33,545 nucleotides of DNA from Streptomyces sp. 13-12-16 (lineage in GTDB: Bacteria > Actinomycetota > Actinomycetes > Streptomycetales > Streptomycetaceae). Position numbers and translations under genes: made by a program. Location of the stretch: NCBI RefSeq assembly GCF_002114215.1, contig NZ_NCTE01001020.1, positions 1 to 33,545 on the forward strand. Reading direction: 5' to 3'. The notes under the pieces were generated by a model. It had not been told where the DNA came from. It saw only the letters and a list, made by a program, of their open reading frames with translations, and searched no databases. Below are positions 1-9,071 of the stretch, in pieces (within the stretch, counting starts at the first letter, position 1; every line of letters begins with the position of its first letter).

Positions 1-1097
1 AGGCGGGCCGGGGCGGTTCGGCCGAACCGGCCGGGGAGCGGTTCACCACGCCGCCCCCCGGCGTCGCGCCCCAGCCCCTGTGGCACAAGTCGGTGGCGGA
101 GGACAGCACCAGTGCGCTCGTGCCGCTGCTCACCCACGAAGGCCTCCTGCTGATCAGTGGTGATCCGCTCGTCGCCTACGACGTGAGGACGGGCAAGGCC
201 CGTTGGTCGAAGAAGGAGGCGTGCCGCCCGGGAGAGCCCCTTCTCTTCCACGACGGCAAGGTGTTCCTGGCCGACGGCGGCTACGACGGAGTGCTCGTCG
301 CCCTCGACGTGAAGACCGGCGAGGAGGTCTGGCGGAGCCGGCTGGGCAAGTCCCTGTCGGTCGATTCCGCCATCGCCGTCGACGACGAGAACGTCTACGT
401 CACGGCCGAGGACTTCGGCGAGTCCAGGAGCGCCACGGAGTACCGCACGGCCGTGGCCGCCGTCAGCCACACCACCGGCAGGAAGACGTGGCTGCAGAGA
501 CGGGACTGGGGTACCAAGGACTACGACGTCCAGGGCAGTGTCTCCGGCAAGCACCTGGTGTACGCCGACTCCAACCGCAACCTCACGGTGCGGGACACCG
601 CCACGGGTGCGCAGTTGTGGACCAGGAAGATCGGTGAGGACTGGACCTGGCAGCCCACGGTCGCGGGCGGCCTCGTCTTCCTGCCGGGCGACGAGCTCAC
701 GGCCCTCGACGCCGACACGGGCGACACCCGCTGGACCCTGTCCTCCAACGGCCGCCGGGCCTTCCGCAACCCCTCGGTGATCGACGGCGTGCTGTACGTC
801 AGCGACTACGACGACGGTGTCTGGGCGGTGGACGCCAAGACGGGCGAGCGGACCTGGCTCTGCGACGACCTGGAAGCCAACGGCCCGGAGACGTTCCTGC
901 GCGCCGGCTCCTCCTTGTACGGGGCGACCGGCGGCCTGTCCGGCGGTGGCGTCGTCGCACTGGAAGCCCGGACCGGCAAGGTCCGCTGGGTCTACGACGA
1001 CAACAAGGACAACGGCGAACCGTGGCAGGTGACCGCCTCCGGCAACCGGCTGCTGGTCACCCACGGGCCGGAGATCTACGCTCTGCCGGCCGTCTGA
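1..1097 (+). CDS. PQQ-like beta-propeller repeat protein, 3' part
   Basis: The reading frame is open from the left edge (codons in phase with base 3) to the TGA at 1095-1097, so the gene begins outside the window. The visible part has at least seven repeats of the form (L/V)-x-A-x-D-x-x-T-G-x-x-x-W, for example VALDVKTGEEVW, LTALDADTGDTRW, VWAVDAKTGERTW and VALEARTGKVRW. This is the signature of PQQ-binding-like (quinoprotein-type) beta-propeller blades. In Streptomyces such propellers are often standalone or form the extracellular part of Ser/Thr kinases; which applies cannot be decided without the missing N-terminus. The gene lies 113 bp upstream of eccC on the same strand, so cotranscription is possible. 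A GTG at 93 could serve as an internal start but has no SD, and the propeller pattern begins before it. Confidence 0.85.
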   Translation, partial: AGRGGSAEPAGERFTTPPPGVAPQPLWHKSVAEDSTSALVPLLTHEGLLLISGDPLVAYDVRTGKARWSKKEACRPGEPLLFHDGKVFLADGGYDGVLVALDVKTGEEVWRSRLGKSLSVDSAIAVDDENVYVTAEDFGESRSATEYRTAVAAVSHTTGRKTWLQRRDWGTKDYDVQGSVSGKHLVYADSNRNLTVRDTATGAQLWTRKIGEDWTWQPTVAGGLVFLPGDELTALDADTGDTRWTLSSNGRRAFRNPSVIDGVLYVSDYDDGVWAVDAKTGERTWLCDDLEANGPETFLRAGSSLYGATGGLSGGGVVALEARTGKVRWVYDDNKDNGEPWQVTASGNRLLVTHGPEIYALPAV

Positions 1098-1210
1098 CGC
1101 CCGGGTATCAGGACGCGACCTCCGGACGCGCAGGGGACCGACCGCCACCGGTCCCCGTCAGGCGAAGCAACGAACGTGGCCGCAGGGGCCGACGGGGAGG
1201 ATGAACCACC

Positions 1211-4200
1211 ATGCAGATGCTGGTCACGGTCGTACGGGAGGGCGGTGAGCCGCAGGACGTCGTCGTCACCACGGACGACACCGCCACGGCGGGCGACGTC
1301 GCGGAGGCACTGGCGACCGCCCTCGGTGAACCCGGTCGCCCGGCGGGTGCGTCCGGCAACGTGGTCTCCCTGCCCGGCACGTCGCAGGCCCTCCCGTACG
1401 GCCACGGCGCGGTGGCCGCCGGCGCGCCGTTGCTGTGGGCCGACGGCGAGCGCTGCGATCCCTCCGCGCCGGCCACGGCCGTCCTGCAGGACGGCATGAG
1501 GGTCTCGGTCGACGACTCGATAGGCCCGTTGCTGCGCAAGGGCGAGCCGGTCGGACAGTACGAGCTGAGAGTGGCCGGCGGTCCCGCTTCCGGGCGCGTG
1601 GTCCGGCTGGGGATCGGGGCGGCCACGGTCGGTGCCGCCCCCACGTGTTCGCTGCCCCTGACGGACACGTCGCTGCCGCCGGTCGCCCTCAGGATCACGA
1701 TCGACATGAAAGGCGGCGTCACGCTCGCTCCCGAGAACGGGGCCGGGGTCCTGCTCGACGACGAGCCGGTGACGGCCGGTGGTCCGTGGCCGCTGGGCGG
1801 CGTCGTCCGGGTCGGTGACTCACTGCTCGTACTCGACCGCGTGACCGAGCCGGACGCCCACCTGTCCCCGATGAGCGAGGGCGGACTCGCCTACAACCGG
1901 CCACCCCGCCTGTCCCCGCTGCGGCCCCGGCGGCGGCTGGTGGTGCCGGTACCGCCCACCAAGGGGGACCGGGCGCGCTTCCAGTTCATCATGGCGTTCA
2001 TGCCCATGCTGTTCGGCATCGGCATGTACTTCCTCACCAAGCAGATCTACATGCTGCTCTTCTGCCTGATGAGCCCGCTGATGATGATCGCCCAGTGGAT
2101 CAGCGAGAACCGGGAGGGCAAGAAGCAGCACAAGACCTCCGTCAAGCAGTACAAGAAGGACCTCGCCGCCCACGAGGCGGAACTCGCCGCCCTCGGAAAG
2201 GAGGAGCAGCGGGCCCGCCGCGTGGACGGCCCCGACCCGGCCGAGATCCTGCTGTTCGCCACGGGACCGCGCCGCCGGCTGTGGGAACGCCGGCTCACCG
2301 ACCCGGACGCCCTGCAGCTGAGGGTCGGTTCCGGCAGCCTTCCGTCCGACGTCGAGCTCGTCCTGGGGCGCGGCGGCTCCCTGTACGACGAGGAGCGCCC
2401 CGAGCCCCCCGTCCTCCCGGACGTCCCCGTCACCCTCCCCTTCACCGAACTCGGGGTGGTCGGCATCGCCGGGGACCGGGCCCGTGCGCTGGCCACCGCC
2501 CGCTGGCTCGGCGTCCAGGCGGCGGTGCTGCACAGCCCCCGGGACCTCTCCCTCGTGACACTCACGTCCACTCCGCACGCCGGCGCCGACTGGCACTGGG
2601 TGCACTGGCTGCCCCACACCAGCCCCGACCAGGGGCAGGACTGCGTCGCTCTGGTCGGCTTCGACTCCGAGGGGATCACCCGCCGCGTCAACGAGCTCCT
2701 CAACGAGCTCGCCCGGCGCAAGGCGTCCCGTGAGCAGAACAACATGACGGGCCAGCTGTACCCGGACCCCAACGTCCTGCTGATCCTCGACGGGGCCCGC
2801 CTGCTGCGCCGGGTGCCCGGCGTGCCGCAACTGCTCGCCGAAGGACCCCAGTACGGCATCCTCGCCCTGTGCCTCGACGAGGACGAGCGCTTGCTGCCGG
2901 AGGAGTGCAAGGCCGTCGTCGTCTGGTCCCCCGATGCCGCACACCACGTCCGGGTACGCGGCCACGGGCTGGAGGCCGCGGGGGAAGTCCTGGCCGACCA
3001 GGTCACGCCGGAGTGGTGCGAGCTGCTCGCCCGTTCCCTCGCCCCCGTCCGGGACGTCAGCCGGGACGACGCGGGCAGCGCCCTGCCGACGTCGGCAAGG
3101 CTGCTGACCCTGCTGGGCATGCCGGACCCGACCGGGGTGGACGTCGAACGGATCTGGCGGGCGGGCGGTTCCACCACGGCGGCCCCCGTCGGCATCGCCG
3201 CGGACGGACCCTTCGTCCTGGACATCCGGCGGGACGGACCGCACGCGCTGGTCGCGGGAACCACGGGTGCCGGTAAGTCGGAGCTCCTGCAGACCATCAT
3301 CACCTCGCTGGCCGTCGCCAACCGCCCCGACGCCCTCAACTACGTACTCATCGACTACAAGGGCGGCAGCGCGTTCATGGACTGCGCCCGGCTGCCGCAC
3401 ACGGTCGGCATGGTCAGTGACCTCGACGCCCACCTCACCGAACGTGCCCTCGCCTCCCTCGCCGCCGAACTGCACCGCAGGGAGAAGATCCTCTTCGACG
3501 CCGCCGCCAAGGACATCGAGGACTACAACGACACCCGCAAGCTCCGCCCCGAGCTGGAGCCCATGCCCCGACTGGTCCTGGTGATCGACGAGTTCGCCTC
3601 TCTGGTCGCCGAACTACCCGACTTCATCGCGGGCCTGGTCGACATCGCCCGCCGGGGCCGCTCGCTCGGCGTGCACCTGGTCCTGGCCACCCAGCGTCCC
3701 GCCGGTGTCGTCAGCGCGGACATCCGCGCCAACACCAACCTGCGGATCGCGCTGCGGGTGACGGACGCCTCCGAGTCCATCGACGTCATCGAGGCCCCGG
3801 ACTCGGGCGCCATCGCCAAGTCCACGCCGGGCCGGATGTACGTGCGCTCCGGTGCGCAGTCCCTGGTCGGGGTGCAGTCGGCCCGCATCGGTGGACGACG
3901 CCCCGCCACGGGTGGGACAGGCCCGAAGGCGACGCTGCTGCCGCTGCCCTGGAACGCGTACGGCCGCCCGCTGCCCAAGCGGGCCGAGGCCGAGGACGAC
4001 GGCACCATGGTCACCGACCTCGCCGTCCTCGTCGACGCGGTGCGGGACGGTGCCGCACGCATGGGCTTCGGCGAACAGCGCAGCCCTTGGCTGCCGCCCC
4101 TGTCCGAGCAGGTCACCCTGGACGGACTCACCGCGTACGGCGCGGAGCCCACCCCGGGTGAGGCGACGGACGTGGCCCCGATCCCGTACGGCCTGATCGA

Positions 4201-5689
4201 CCTGCCGGCCAAGCAGTCCCGTACGCCGCTGTCGCTGGACCTGGTGCACGGCGAGCACACCATGCTGCTCGGCGGTGCCCGCTCCGGCCGTTCGACCGCC
4301 CTGCGGACGCTGGCCGGCTCGCTGGCCCGCACCACGTCCCCGCACGACGTGCACCTGTACGGCATCGACTGCGGCTCGAACGCGCTGCTGCCCCTGATGC
4401 GGCTGCCGCACGTGGGTGCCGTGGTGACGCGTGACGAGCCGGACCGTGTCCGGCGCCTCATCGAGCGCCTGCTGGCGGAGATCGCCCGGCGGCAGCAGCT
4501 GCTCGCCATGGAGGGCGCGTCCAGTGCCGCCGAACAGCGGGCGACCGCCGCCCCCGAGGACCGCCTCCCCTGGATGGTGCTCCTGCTGGACGGCTGGGAG
4601 GGCTTCGCCTCCACCTTCGAGAGCTACAACTACGGCCAGTTGATCGAGGCGGCCCAGCGCATCTTCCGTGAGGGCTCCGCGGTGGGCCTCAAGGTCGTCA
4701 TGACCGCCGACCGCAGCGGTCTGAGCGGCCATGTCTCGTCCGCCTTCGCCGACCGCCTGGTGCTGCGCTTCGCCGACCCGAACGACTACTCCACGGCGGG
4801 GCTGCAGGCTCGCGAGGTTCCGAAGAACATGCCTCCGGGACGGGCGTTGCGCATCACCGACACGGGCGTCGACGAGTCCCAGATCGGCCTGCTCGCGGAC
4901 GACCCGGCCGGCCAGGCGCAGGTGCGGGCGTTGCGTGAGATCGCGGAGGAGTCGGCAGCCCGCCACGGCCGGATCCCGGCCGGCCGACGCCCCATGCGGG
5001 TGGATGCGCTGCCGTCCCGCATCACGGTGTCCGAGGCGCTCGCCCTCGATCCGGACTTCGCTCCGCCGTCCCCGCTCTGGGCGCTGATCGGCGTCGGCGG
5101 CGACGAACTCCAGCCGGTCGGCGTCGACCTGGAGGAGAACGGACCGGGCTTCGTCATCGCGGGCCCGCCGAAGTCCGGCCGCTCCACACTCCTGGTGGCC
5201 GCCACGGAGACACTGCTGCGCTCCGGCACACCGGTGGTCCTGGTCGCCCCACGCCGCTCACCGCTGCGCGAGCTGGAAGGCCGGGACGGCGTCCTGGGCC
5301 TGCTGAACGCGGACAGCCGCGAGGACGACCTGGACGAACTGGTGGACAAGGCGTCCGGCGGCTCCTACGTCGTGGTCGTCGACGACGCGGAACTCCTCTA
5401 CGACACCCGCCTCGACGAGGCCCTGGAAACCGTCGTCCGCAAGGGCGCCGACGGCGGCATCGGCCTCATCGCGGCCGGCTCCACCGACAGCCTCTCGGGC
5501 CAGTACCGCGGCTTCGCGGTAGAGGCCCGCAAGTCCCGCAACGGCCTGCTCCTGACACCCCAGAGCCCATCGGAGGGCGAACTCTTCGGCATCCGCCTCC
5601 CGTCCAACAGCGGCGGCGGCCCGGCGGGAAGCGGACTGTTCGTGGCAGGGGGGTCGTTCATGCCGGTTCAGGCGGTGATGAACGGGTGA
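1211..5689 (+). CDS. eccC: Type VII secretion motor ATPase EccC (fused, three ATPase domains)
   Basis: This 1492-aa protein is the membrane-bound FtsK/SpoIIIE-type motor of T7SS, which binds WXG100 substrates and drives export. Residues 1-105 form a small ubiquitin- or FHA-like domain, about 115-215 an FHA-like domain, and two membrane helices lie near 257-276 and 279-297. ATPase 1 has a full Walker A, GTTGAGKS (683-690), and Walker B LVLVIDE with D793/E794. ATPase 2 has GARSGRST (from 1022), where the P-loop Lys is Arg1027, and Walker B ends in D1127-G. ATPase 3 has GPPKSGRS (1318-1325) with Arg1324 instead of Lys, and VVVVDD (D1391/D1392). So only the first site looks fully competent, as reported for EccC/EssC proteins. 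EccCa and EccCb are fused, as usual outside mycobacteria. The start has GGGGAGG at 1194-1200, 10 nt upstream. No eccB, eccD, eccE or mycP is in the window. Confidence 0.96.
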   Translation: MQMLVTVVREGGEPQDVVVTTDDTATAGDVAEALATALGEPGRPAGASGNVVSLPGTSQALPYGHGAVAAGAPLLWADGERCDPSAPATAVLQDGMRVSVDDSIGPLLRKGEPVGQYELRVAGGPASGRVVRLGIGAATVGAAPTCSLPLTDTSLPPVALRITIDMKGGVTLAPENGAGVLLDDEPVTAGGPWPLGGVVRVGDSLLVLDRVTEPDAHLSPMSEGGLAYNRPPRLSPLRPRRRLVVPVPPTKGDRARFQFIMAFMPMLFGIGMYFLTKQIYMLLFCLMSPLMMIAQWISENREGKKQHKTSVKQYKKDLAAHEAELAALGKEEQRARRVDGPDPAEILLFATGPRRRLWERRLTDPDALQLRVGSGSLPSDVELVLGRGGSLYDEERPEPPVLPDVPVTLPFTELGVVGIAGDRARALATARWLGVQAAVLHSPRDLSLVTLTSTPHAGADWHWVHWLPHTSPDQGQDCVALVGFDSEGITRRVNELLNELARRKASREQNNMTGQLYPDPNVLLILDGARLLRRVPGVPQLLAEGPQYGILALCLDEDERLLPEECKAVVVWSPDAAHHVRVRGHGLEAAGEVLADQVTPEWCELLARSLAPVRDVSRDDAGSALPTSARLLTLLGMPDPTGVDVERIWRAGGSTTAAPVGIAADGPFVLDIRRDGPHALVAGTTGAGKSELLQTIITSLAVANRPDALNYVLIDYKGGSAFMDCARLPHTVGMVSDLDAHLTERALASLAAELHRREKILFDAAAKDIEDYNDTRKLRPELEPMPRLVLVIDEFASLVAELPDFIAGLVDIARRGRSLGVHLVLATQRPAGVVSADIRANTNLRIALRVTDASESIDVIEAPDSGAIAKSTPGRMYVRSGAQSLVGVQSARIGGRRPATGGTGPKATLLPLPWNAYGRPLPKRAEAEDDGTMVTDLAVLVDAVRDGAARMGFGEQRSPWLPPLSEQVTLDGLTAYGAEPTPGEATDVAPIPYGLIDLPAKQSRTPLSLDLVHGEHTMLLGGARSGRSTALRTLAGSLARTTSPHDVHLYGIDCGSNALLPLMRLPHVGAVVTRDEPDRVRRLIERLLAEIARRQQLLAMEGASSAAEQRATAAPEDRLPWMVLLLDGWEGFASTFESYNYGQLIEAAQRIFREGSAVGLKVVMTADRSGLSGHVSSAFADRLVLRFADPNDYSTAGLQAREVPKNMPPGRALRITDTGVDESQIGLLADDPAGQAQVRALREIAEESAARHGRIPAGRRPMRVDALPSRITVSEALALDPDFAPPSPLWALIGVGGDELQPVGVDLEENGPGFVIAGPPKSGRSTLLVAATETLLRSGTPVVLVAPRRSPLRELEGRDGVLGLLNADSREDDLDELVDKASGGSYVVVVDDAELLYDTRLDEALETVVRKGADGGIGLIAAGSTDSLSGQYRGFAVEARKSRNGLLLTPQSPSEGELFGIRLPSNSGGGPAGSGLFVAGGSFMPVQAVMNG

Positions 5690-5708
5690 GGGTTCGTACG
5701 AGGTAGCT

Positions 5709-5738
5709 GCGGGCCCCAGCCGGTGTGGCTGGGGCCGC
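5709..5738. terminator. Hairpin terminator between convergent genes
   Basis: A GC-rich inverted repeat (left arm 5709-5721, GGTGT loop, right arm 5727-5738, one bulged G) is followed on the plus strand by GCGTTTGTT. It sits in the 71-bp gap between eccC and the convergent gene ending at 5761, so it can end transcription from eccC. Confidence 0.7.
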
Positions 5739-5760
5739 AGCGTTTGTTCGGTGACGGTGG

Positions 5761-6381
5761 CTAAGGCTTGGTGAGGCGGGCGGTCGTGGAGCCGGGGTTC
5801 TGGGGACCACTTGAGCCGAGAAGGGGGTGATCCGGCCAGGAAGTGCGCAGAATCCAGCGGCGTCGGACCACGACTGCGATGAACAAGCCGAAGGTGAACA
5901 GGGCCAAGGCGGAGGTGCCGTACGCCGGCAGGTTGGGGGGAGGGGAGGTCACCCAACTGCGGGAAAGGACCCGGGACGGGTCTTCAGGGTCGTATGTGAC
6001 CAGCAGCACATCGTCGGCACGGAGATCGGGGAGCATTCCGGCGTACTCGGAGAGATTGAACTCCTTCCCTGAATTCTCGCCCTGGATGTACCTCAATTTC
6101 ACGTACTTGGGCTTGCTGTCCGAGCCGGTTACCGTCGCCGCGACGGTAACTCCGTTGGCACGCAGGTCATGCACGAGGGAACGCGCTGGGATCCAGAAGA
6201 AGAGCGCCATCCCGAGGCACAGCAGGAACATGCCGAGAGCGGCGGTGATGAGCCGTCGCTGAGGAAGCTCCGGACGTGGCGTGTACGCGGCGACTCTGGC
6301 AGCGTACTGCTGTGCCGCGGCGACATGTTGCGGCAACTGGTACTGATCGTTGCGGCGTTTGGATTTCTTCTTCCTGGCCAT
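5761..6381 (-). CDS. Two-TM membrane protein, DUF3592-like
   Basis: A 206-aa protein with a very basic N-terminus (MARKKKSKRR), membrane helices near residues 44-64 and 156-172, and a domain of about 85 residues between them. That domain contains V-x-V-A-A-T-V-T-G, Y-V-K-L-R-Y and V-T-Y-D-P-E-D-P-S-R-V, which match my recollection of the DUF3592 pattern. The function of that family is unknown. The ORF could start at GTG 6384, but the next codon, ATG 6381, is better placed behind GGCGGAG. It is the last gene of a three-gene minus-strand operon, 12 bp after the 486-aa putative T7SS-associated protein. A membrane protein in that position could be the immunity partner, which is inference only. 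Confidence 0.75.
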   Translation of the reverse strand: MARKKKSKRRNDQYQLPQHVAAAQQYAARVAAYTPRPELPQRRLITAALGMFLLCLGMALFFWIPARSLVHDLRANGVTVAATVTGSDSKPKYVKLRYIQGENSGKEFNLSEYAGMLPDLRADDVLLVTYDPEDPSRVLSRSWVTSPPPNLPAYGTSALALFTFGLFIAVVVRRRWILRTSWPDHPLLGSSGPQNPGSTTARLTKP

Positions 6382-6393
6382 CACTGCTCCGCC

Positions 6394-7854
6394 TTATGAG
6401 AACCACCCGCCCACTGTCTTCTTGATGCTGGACGCGGTGTCACCGATCGCTTCGCCCGCGTCCTTCACCGCACCTGTGACCGCATTGACTGCTCTTCTTC
6501 CGGTTTCTTCCTTGAGCGCGTACGAGATTCCGTAACCGACGCCGAAACCCAGCACAACTCCGCCTGCGATGCCCCATCCGACGGGACCCCCCGCTGCTGC
6601 CACCACTGCCATCGTCCCCCAGGTAACACCTGTGCCCGCAGCCATTCCCCCGACATTGGCCGCGACGGCGACGTCCTTCTCCTCGCCGTGACCGATGTCC
6701 CATCCGATGGCGCCGAGGGTGAGAACCGTGCCCACCAGCGGCAGCTTGCCTCCCGCGTGGAGAGCCCGTCCGAAGAGCGTCGCCGAGCTGGGCGCTCGGA
6801 GGCCGGGAACCTTGCCGATCAGCCAGCTGCCACCGTCCGCGACGGAAGCCTCCAGCAAGCGGGAGAAGGATCCCATGCCGTACTTGGCGAGAATGCGTTC
6901 CGCCTCTCGAGCGGACTGCCTGGCGTTCCTGGCTGCCTGCCGGGTGTCCTTCTTGAACTTCCTCCGGTCTTCCGGCGACATGCTGTTGATGCGCTGCTGG
7001 TACAGCCGACTCGCTTCGTCGGAGAACTTCTGCGACCGTTCCCAGAAGTGCCCGGCGTACTTCGCCTGCATGCCCACGACGGAGGCCAGCAGCCCGGCCG
7101 TGTCGGACCACGTGTCCGCGGGATCGCCGAGCTTCTTCACAGCAGCCTGCGTGTGCTTCCACGCGACGGCCCAGAGGTCGGGATCGTCCCCCTGCATGAG
7201 CGCCCTGTTGAACACGGCGGTCGGCTCGTCCTCGCCGATGTCGCCGTGGAACAGGGCGACCGCCTTGGTGAAGCCCGGGGCAGGCGGATCGGCGTCGACC
7301 GCCGTGGTGAAGGCGGAGCCGAACACCTTGGCGTCGCTCTCCGCCGTCGGTGTCCTGGTGGCGGCGACGGTCACCGGCAGGACCTTCAGCAAGGCGGGAT
7401 CGAGCGCGGCGTAGAACGCCGAGGTGAAGTCCGGGTCCCCCTTGTGCGCGGCCAGCTCCTCCGCGATCCGGTGGAATTCCGCACCGGCCGTGTCAGGTCC
7501 GAGGCCGGCGGCCTCGTCGGCCTTCCCGGCGAGCCTCTTCCCCTTCTCCCTCGCCGCACCGATGGTCAGGACCGGCTCACGCAACCGGACCATGGCCCCG
7601 CCCCCGTGTTCCCTGGGATCCGTCTCCATCGCCGCTGCCAGAGCCTGCCTCCGGCGCAGCATGGGAAGCTCGTCGTCCACCCAGCCGGCGATCTTCCCGA
7701 TCTCCGTCAGATGGGCCGTGTCCAGGCCGAACCTGTGAAACCTGGCGAGGTAAGAGGTTTTCGCACTGTGCAGCGCCTTGCTGCCGGATTCCAGGTCCTT
7801 GATGGTCCTCAGCAGGTTGTCCGGATTGATTCCGGAGAAATTCGGGTCGACCAC
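6394..7854 (-). CDS. Large T7SS-associated helical/Gly-Ala-rich protein (putative effector)
   Basis: A 486-aa protein I do not recognise as a named family. Residues 1-75 are helical and contain INPDNL, HRFGLDTAHL and WVDDELPMLRRR. The middle (about 80-330) is charged and helical with W-x-x-W-x-x-T and K-F-K-K-D-T-R-Q-A-A-R-N-A-R segments. The last third is hydrophobic and Gly/Ala-rich (about 365-450) and ends in an amphipathic helix with KDAGEAIGDTASSIKK. The 391-aa protein at 15702-16877 shares this architecture and N-terminal motifs. This layout of a helical targeting region plus a membrane-active tail fits T7SS substrates of actinomycetes, and the gene lies near eccC and several WXG100 genes; the role is inferred. 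It starts at GTG 7854, 10 bp after the preceding gene. Confidence 0.7.
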   Translation of the reverse strand: MVDPNFSGINPDNLLRTIKDLESGSKALHSAKTSYLARFHRFGLDTAHLTEIGKIAGWVDDELPMLRRRQALAAAMETDPREHGGGAMVRLREPVLTIGAAREKGKRLAGKADEAAGLGPDTAGAEFHRIAEELAAHKGDPDFTSAFYAALDPALLKVLPVTVAATRTPTAESDAKVFGSAFTTAVDADPPAPGFTKAVALFHGDIGEDEPTAVFNRALMQGDDPDLWAVAWKHTQAAVKKLGDPADTWSDTAGLLASVVGMQAKYAGHFWERSQKFSDEASRLYQQRINSMSPEDRRKFKKDTRQAARNARQSAREAERILAKYGMGSFSRLLEASVADGGSWLIGKVPGLRAPSSATLFGRALHAGGKLPLVGTVLTLGAIGWDIGHGEEKDVAVAANVGGMAAGTGVTWGTMAVVAAAGGPVGWGIAGGVVLGFGVGYGISYALKEETGRRAVNAVTGAVKDAGEAIGDTASSIKKTVGGWFS

Positions 7855-7864
7855 CGGAGAATTC

Positions 7865-8134
7865 CTATTCCGCGCCCGTGGCGAGTCGAGGATCGACCAG
7901 TACGCTCAGGGCCCCCGAGCCCCTCAGCGCCCCCTCGACCTCGCCGGAGGGGAGGACGACCCAGGGCTGTTGCTCTCCCATCGCCTCGACCAGCAGGGAC
8001 ACCGACGTGAACGCGAGTGCGGTGAGCTGCTCCCGGCCGTCGGCACCGGTGATTGGTACGAGAGTCACCTCGACCGTGCCGTCGCCGGGAGGGGAACCGC
8101 TCATCGTGGGCAGGACGAGGTATTCGGAGGCCAT
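7865..8134 (-). CDS. SAV_915/SseB-like small protein
   Basis: An 89-aa protein. The core pattern T-A-L-A-F-T-S, then LVEAMGEQQPWVVLP, then LSVLVDPRL resembles the SAV_915 family of Streptomyces, a short SseB-like fold with no known enzymatic activity. It is the first gene of a minus-strand operon and lies 10 bp before the 486-aa protein, so a partner or chaperone role for that protein is possible but unproven. ATG at 8134 has no clear SD. The 72-bp gap to the divergent gene at 8207 is AT-rich for this genome and likely holds both promoters. Confidence 0.65.
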   Translation of the reverse strand: MASEYLVLPTMSGSPPGDGTVEVTLVPITGADGREQLTALAFTSVSLLVEAMGEQQPWVVLPSGEVEGALRGSGALSVLVDPRLATGAE

Positions 8135-8206
8135 TGGCTTAGATTATGAGGCGCTGAGAGCAGGAGCAATTCCGAGCGCGAGACGAAAGCCTGAAGGTAA
8201 TATTTA

Positions 8207-8509
8207 ATGACGGGATCCGAATCCACCGTTCCCAATCCCAGAAAGGCGGACCTGCAGAAGCTGCGTGGTGACCTGGCCAAGGAGGTGGAGAACCTCAAAA
8301 GGGCCCTCAAGAGGCCGGCCGAGGACATCGGGGGCGACAAGGTCTGGGTGGGGAAGAACGCCCGTGCCTGGCACCGCGAGCTGGAAGGGCGGCACCGGAA
8401 GCTGGGCGAACAGGTGGGCAGGTTGCTGCCGGTCATCGACGCGGCCATCCGGGACGAGCCCGAGAAGGTGCCGGCGGCGCAGGCCCGCTCGTACGGCTCG
8501 AGCGCCTGA
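8207..8509 (+). CDS. WXG100-like small helical protein (100 aa)
   Basis: A 100-aa, charged, all-helical protein with a central W-V-G motif at residues 47-49 (KVWVGKNARAWHREL), placed as in WXG100 proteins, which form helical-hairpin dimers and are exported by or guide cargo to T7SS. The first helix covers about 12-37 and the second about 50-83. It starts at ATG 8207 behind GAAGGT, and reads divergently from the 486-aa protein operon, of which it could be the export partner. Its C-terminus (AARSYGSSA-like tail) shows no clear Y-x-x-x-D/E signal. A strong hairpin follows at once. Confidence 0.75.
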   Translation: MTGSESTVPNPRKADLQKLRGDLAKEVENLKRALKRPAEDIGGDKVWVGKNARAWHRELEGRHRKLGEQVGRLLPVIDAAIRDEPEKVPAAQARSYGSSA

Positions 8510-8518
8510 GACGCCGCC

Positions 8519-8561
8519 GGGGCGCCGGGGCCACCCCTGAGGGGTGTGGTCCCGGCGCCCC
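8519..8561. terminator. Long GC hairpin, bidirectional terminator
   Basis: Left arm 8519-8537 and right arm 8541-8561 pair almost completely (11 bp GGGGCGCCGGG/CCCGGCGCCCC, then CCAC/GTGG and CCC/GGG with small internal mismatches), with a TGA loop. It separates the plus-strand gene ending at 8509 from the minus-strand gene ending at 8597. No T-tract follows, which is common for Streptomyces terminators. Confidence 0.75.
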
Positions 8562-8596
8562 GAGCGGCTGTGCACTCCGCGTGATCCGCCCTGGAA

Positions 8597-8857
8597 TCAG
8601 GTGGCGCGCTCGATGTTGTCGGCGCTGGTGTTCGCGGACTTGCTGGCGTCGTTCAGCGTGTCGACCCACTTGTCGAACGTCGGCTTCACATCACGCCAGT
8701 CGTCCCGGAACCGGTCGGCCTTCGGGCCCTTCCAGTAGCTGGTGCTGTCTGCCGTGGCCGTCTGAAGGTCCTTGATCAGGAGCTGAAGGTCATGAGCCTT
8801 GCGAGCGTAGAGCTTCGACAACTCCCGGAGCCGTGTGAGATCTGCACCGCGATCCAT
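8597..8857 (-). CDS. WXG100 family protein (86 aa)
   Basis: An 86-aa two-helix protein with W42-K-G44 at the turn (SYWKGPKADRFRDDW), the typical WXG100 layout and length. WXG100 proteins are secreted by or with T7SS, usually as dimers. The frame is open further upstream, but ATG 8857 has an excellent SD (GGGGAGG) and gives the usual length, so it is preferred over the longer version from 8905. It is divergent from another 86-aa WXG100 gene at 9072; the two may form a heterodimer or serve different effectors. Confidence 0.9.
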   Translation of the reverse strand: MDRGADLTRLRELSKLYARKAHDLQLLIKDLQTATADSTSYWKGPKADRFRDDWRDVKPTFDKWVDTLNDASKSANTSADNIERAT

Positions 8858-9071
8858 GGTGATCCTCCCCGTGTCATCAGGAACAAGCGGACTATCCGTT
8901 TGCAACAGTGGACGCTATCGCACCACGGTCAGTTCCTGCCCGGCGCACAGGGGTTGGGGCCATACGGTGAACGACGTGTGTTCACCCGGCATGGACCGAC
9001 GGGCGAGGGTCGAACGGAGCTCCGGGGGATGCGACCGTATCCTGACCGTCGGGACAGAGGGGGAGGCTGCT
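8858..9071. promoter_or_regulatory. Divergent intergenic region between two WXG100 genes
   Basis: This 214-bp gap separates divergent 86-aa WXG100 genes and must hold both promoters unless transcription reads through. Each gene has a GGGAGG-type SD at its edge. I could not identify a convincing -35/-10 pair. Confidence 0.5.

Noticed and set aside
1820-3475. 551-aa minus-strand open frame opposite eccC
   Set aside because: It is antisense to the conserved EccC ATPase core, with Gly/Val/Arg/Asp-rich composition typical of shadow frames in GC-rich DNA and no SD.
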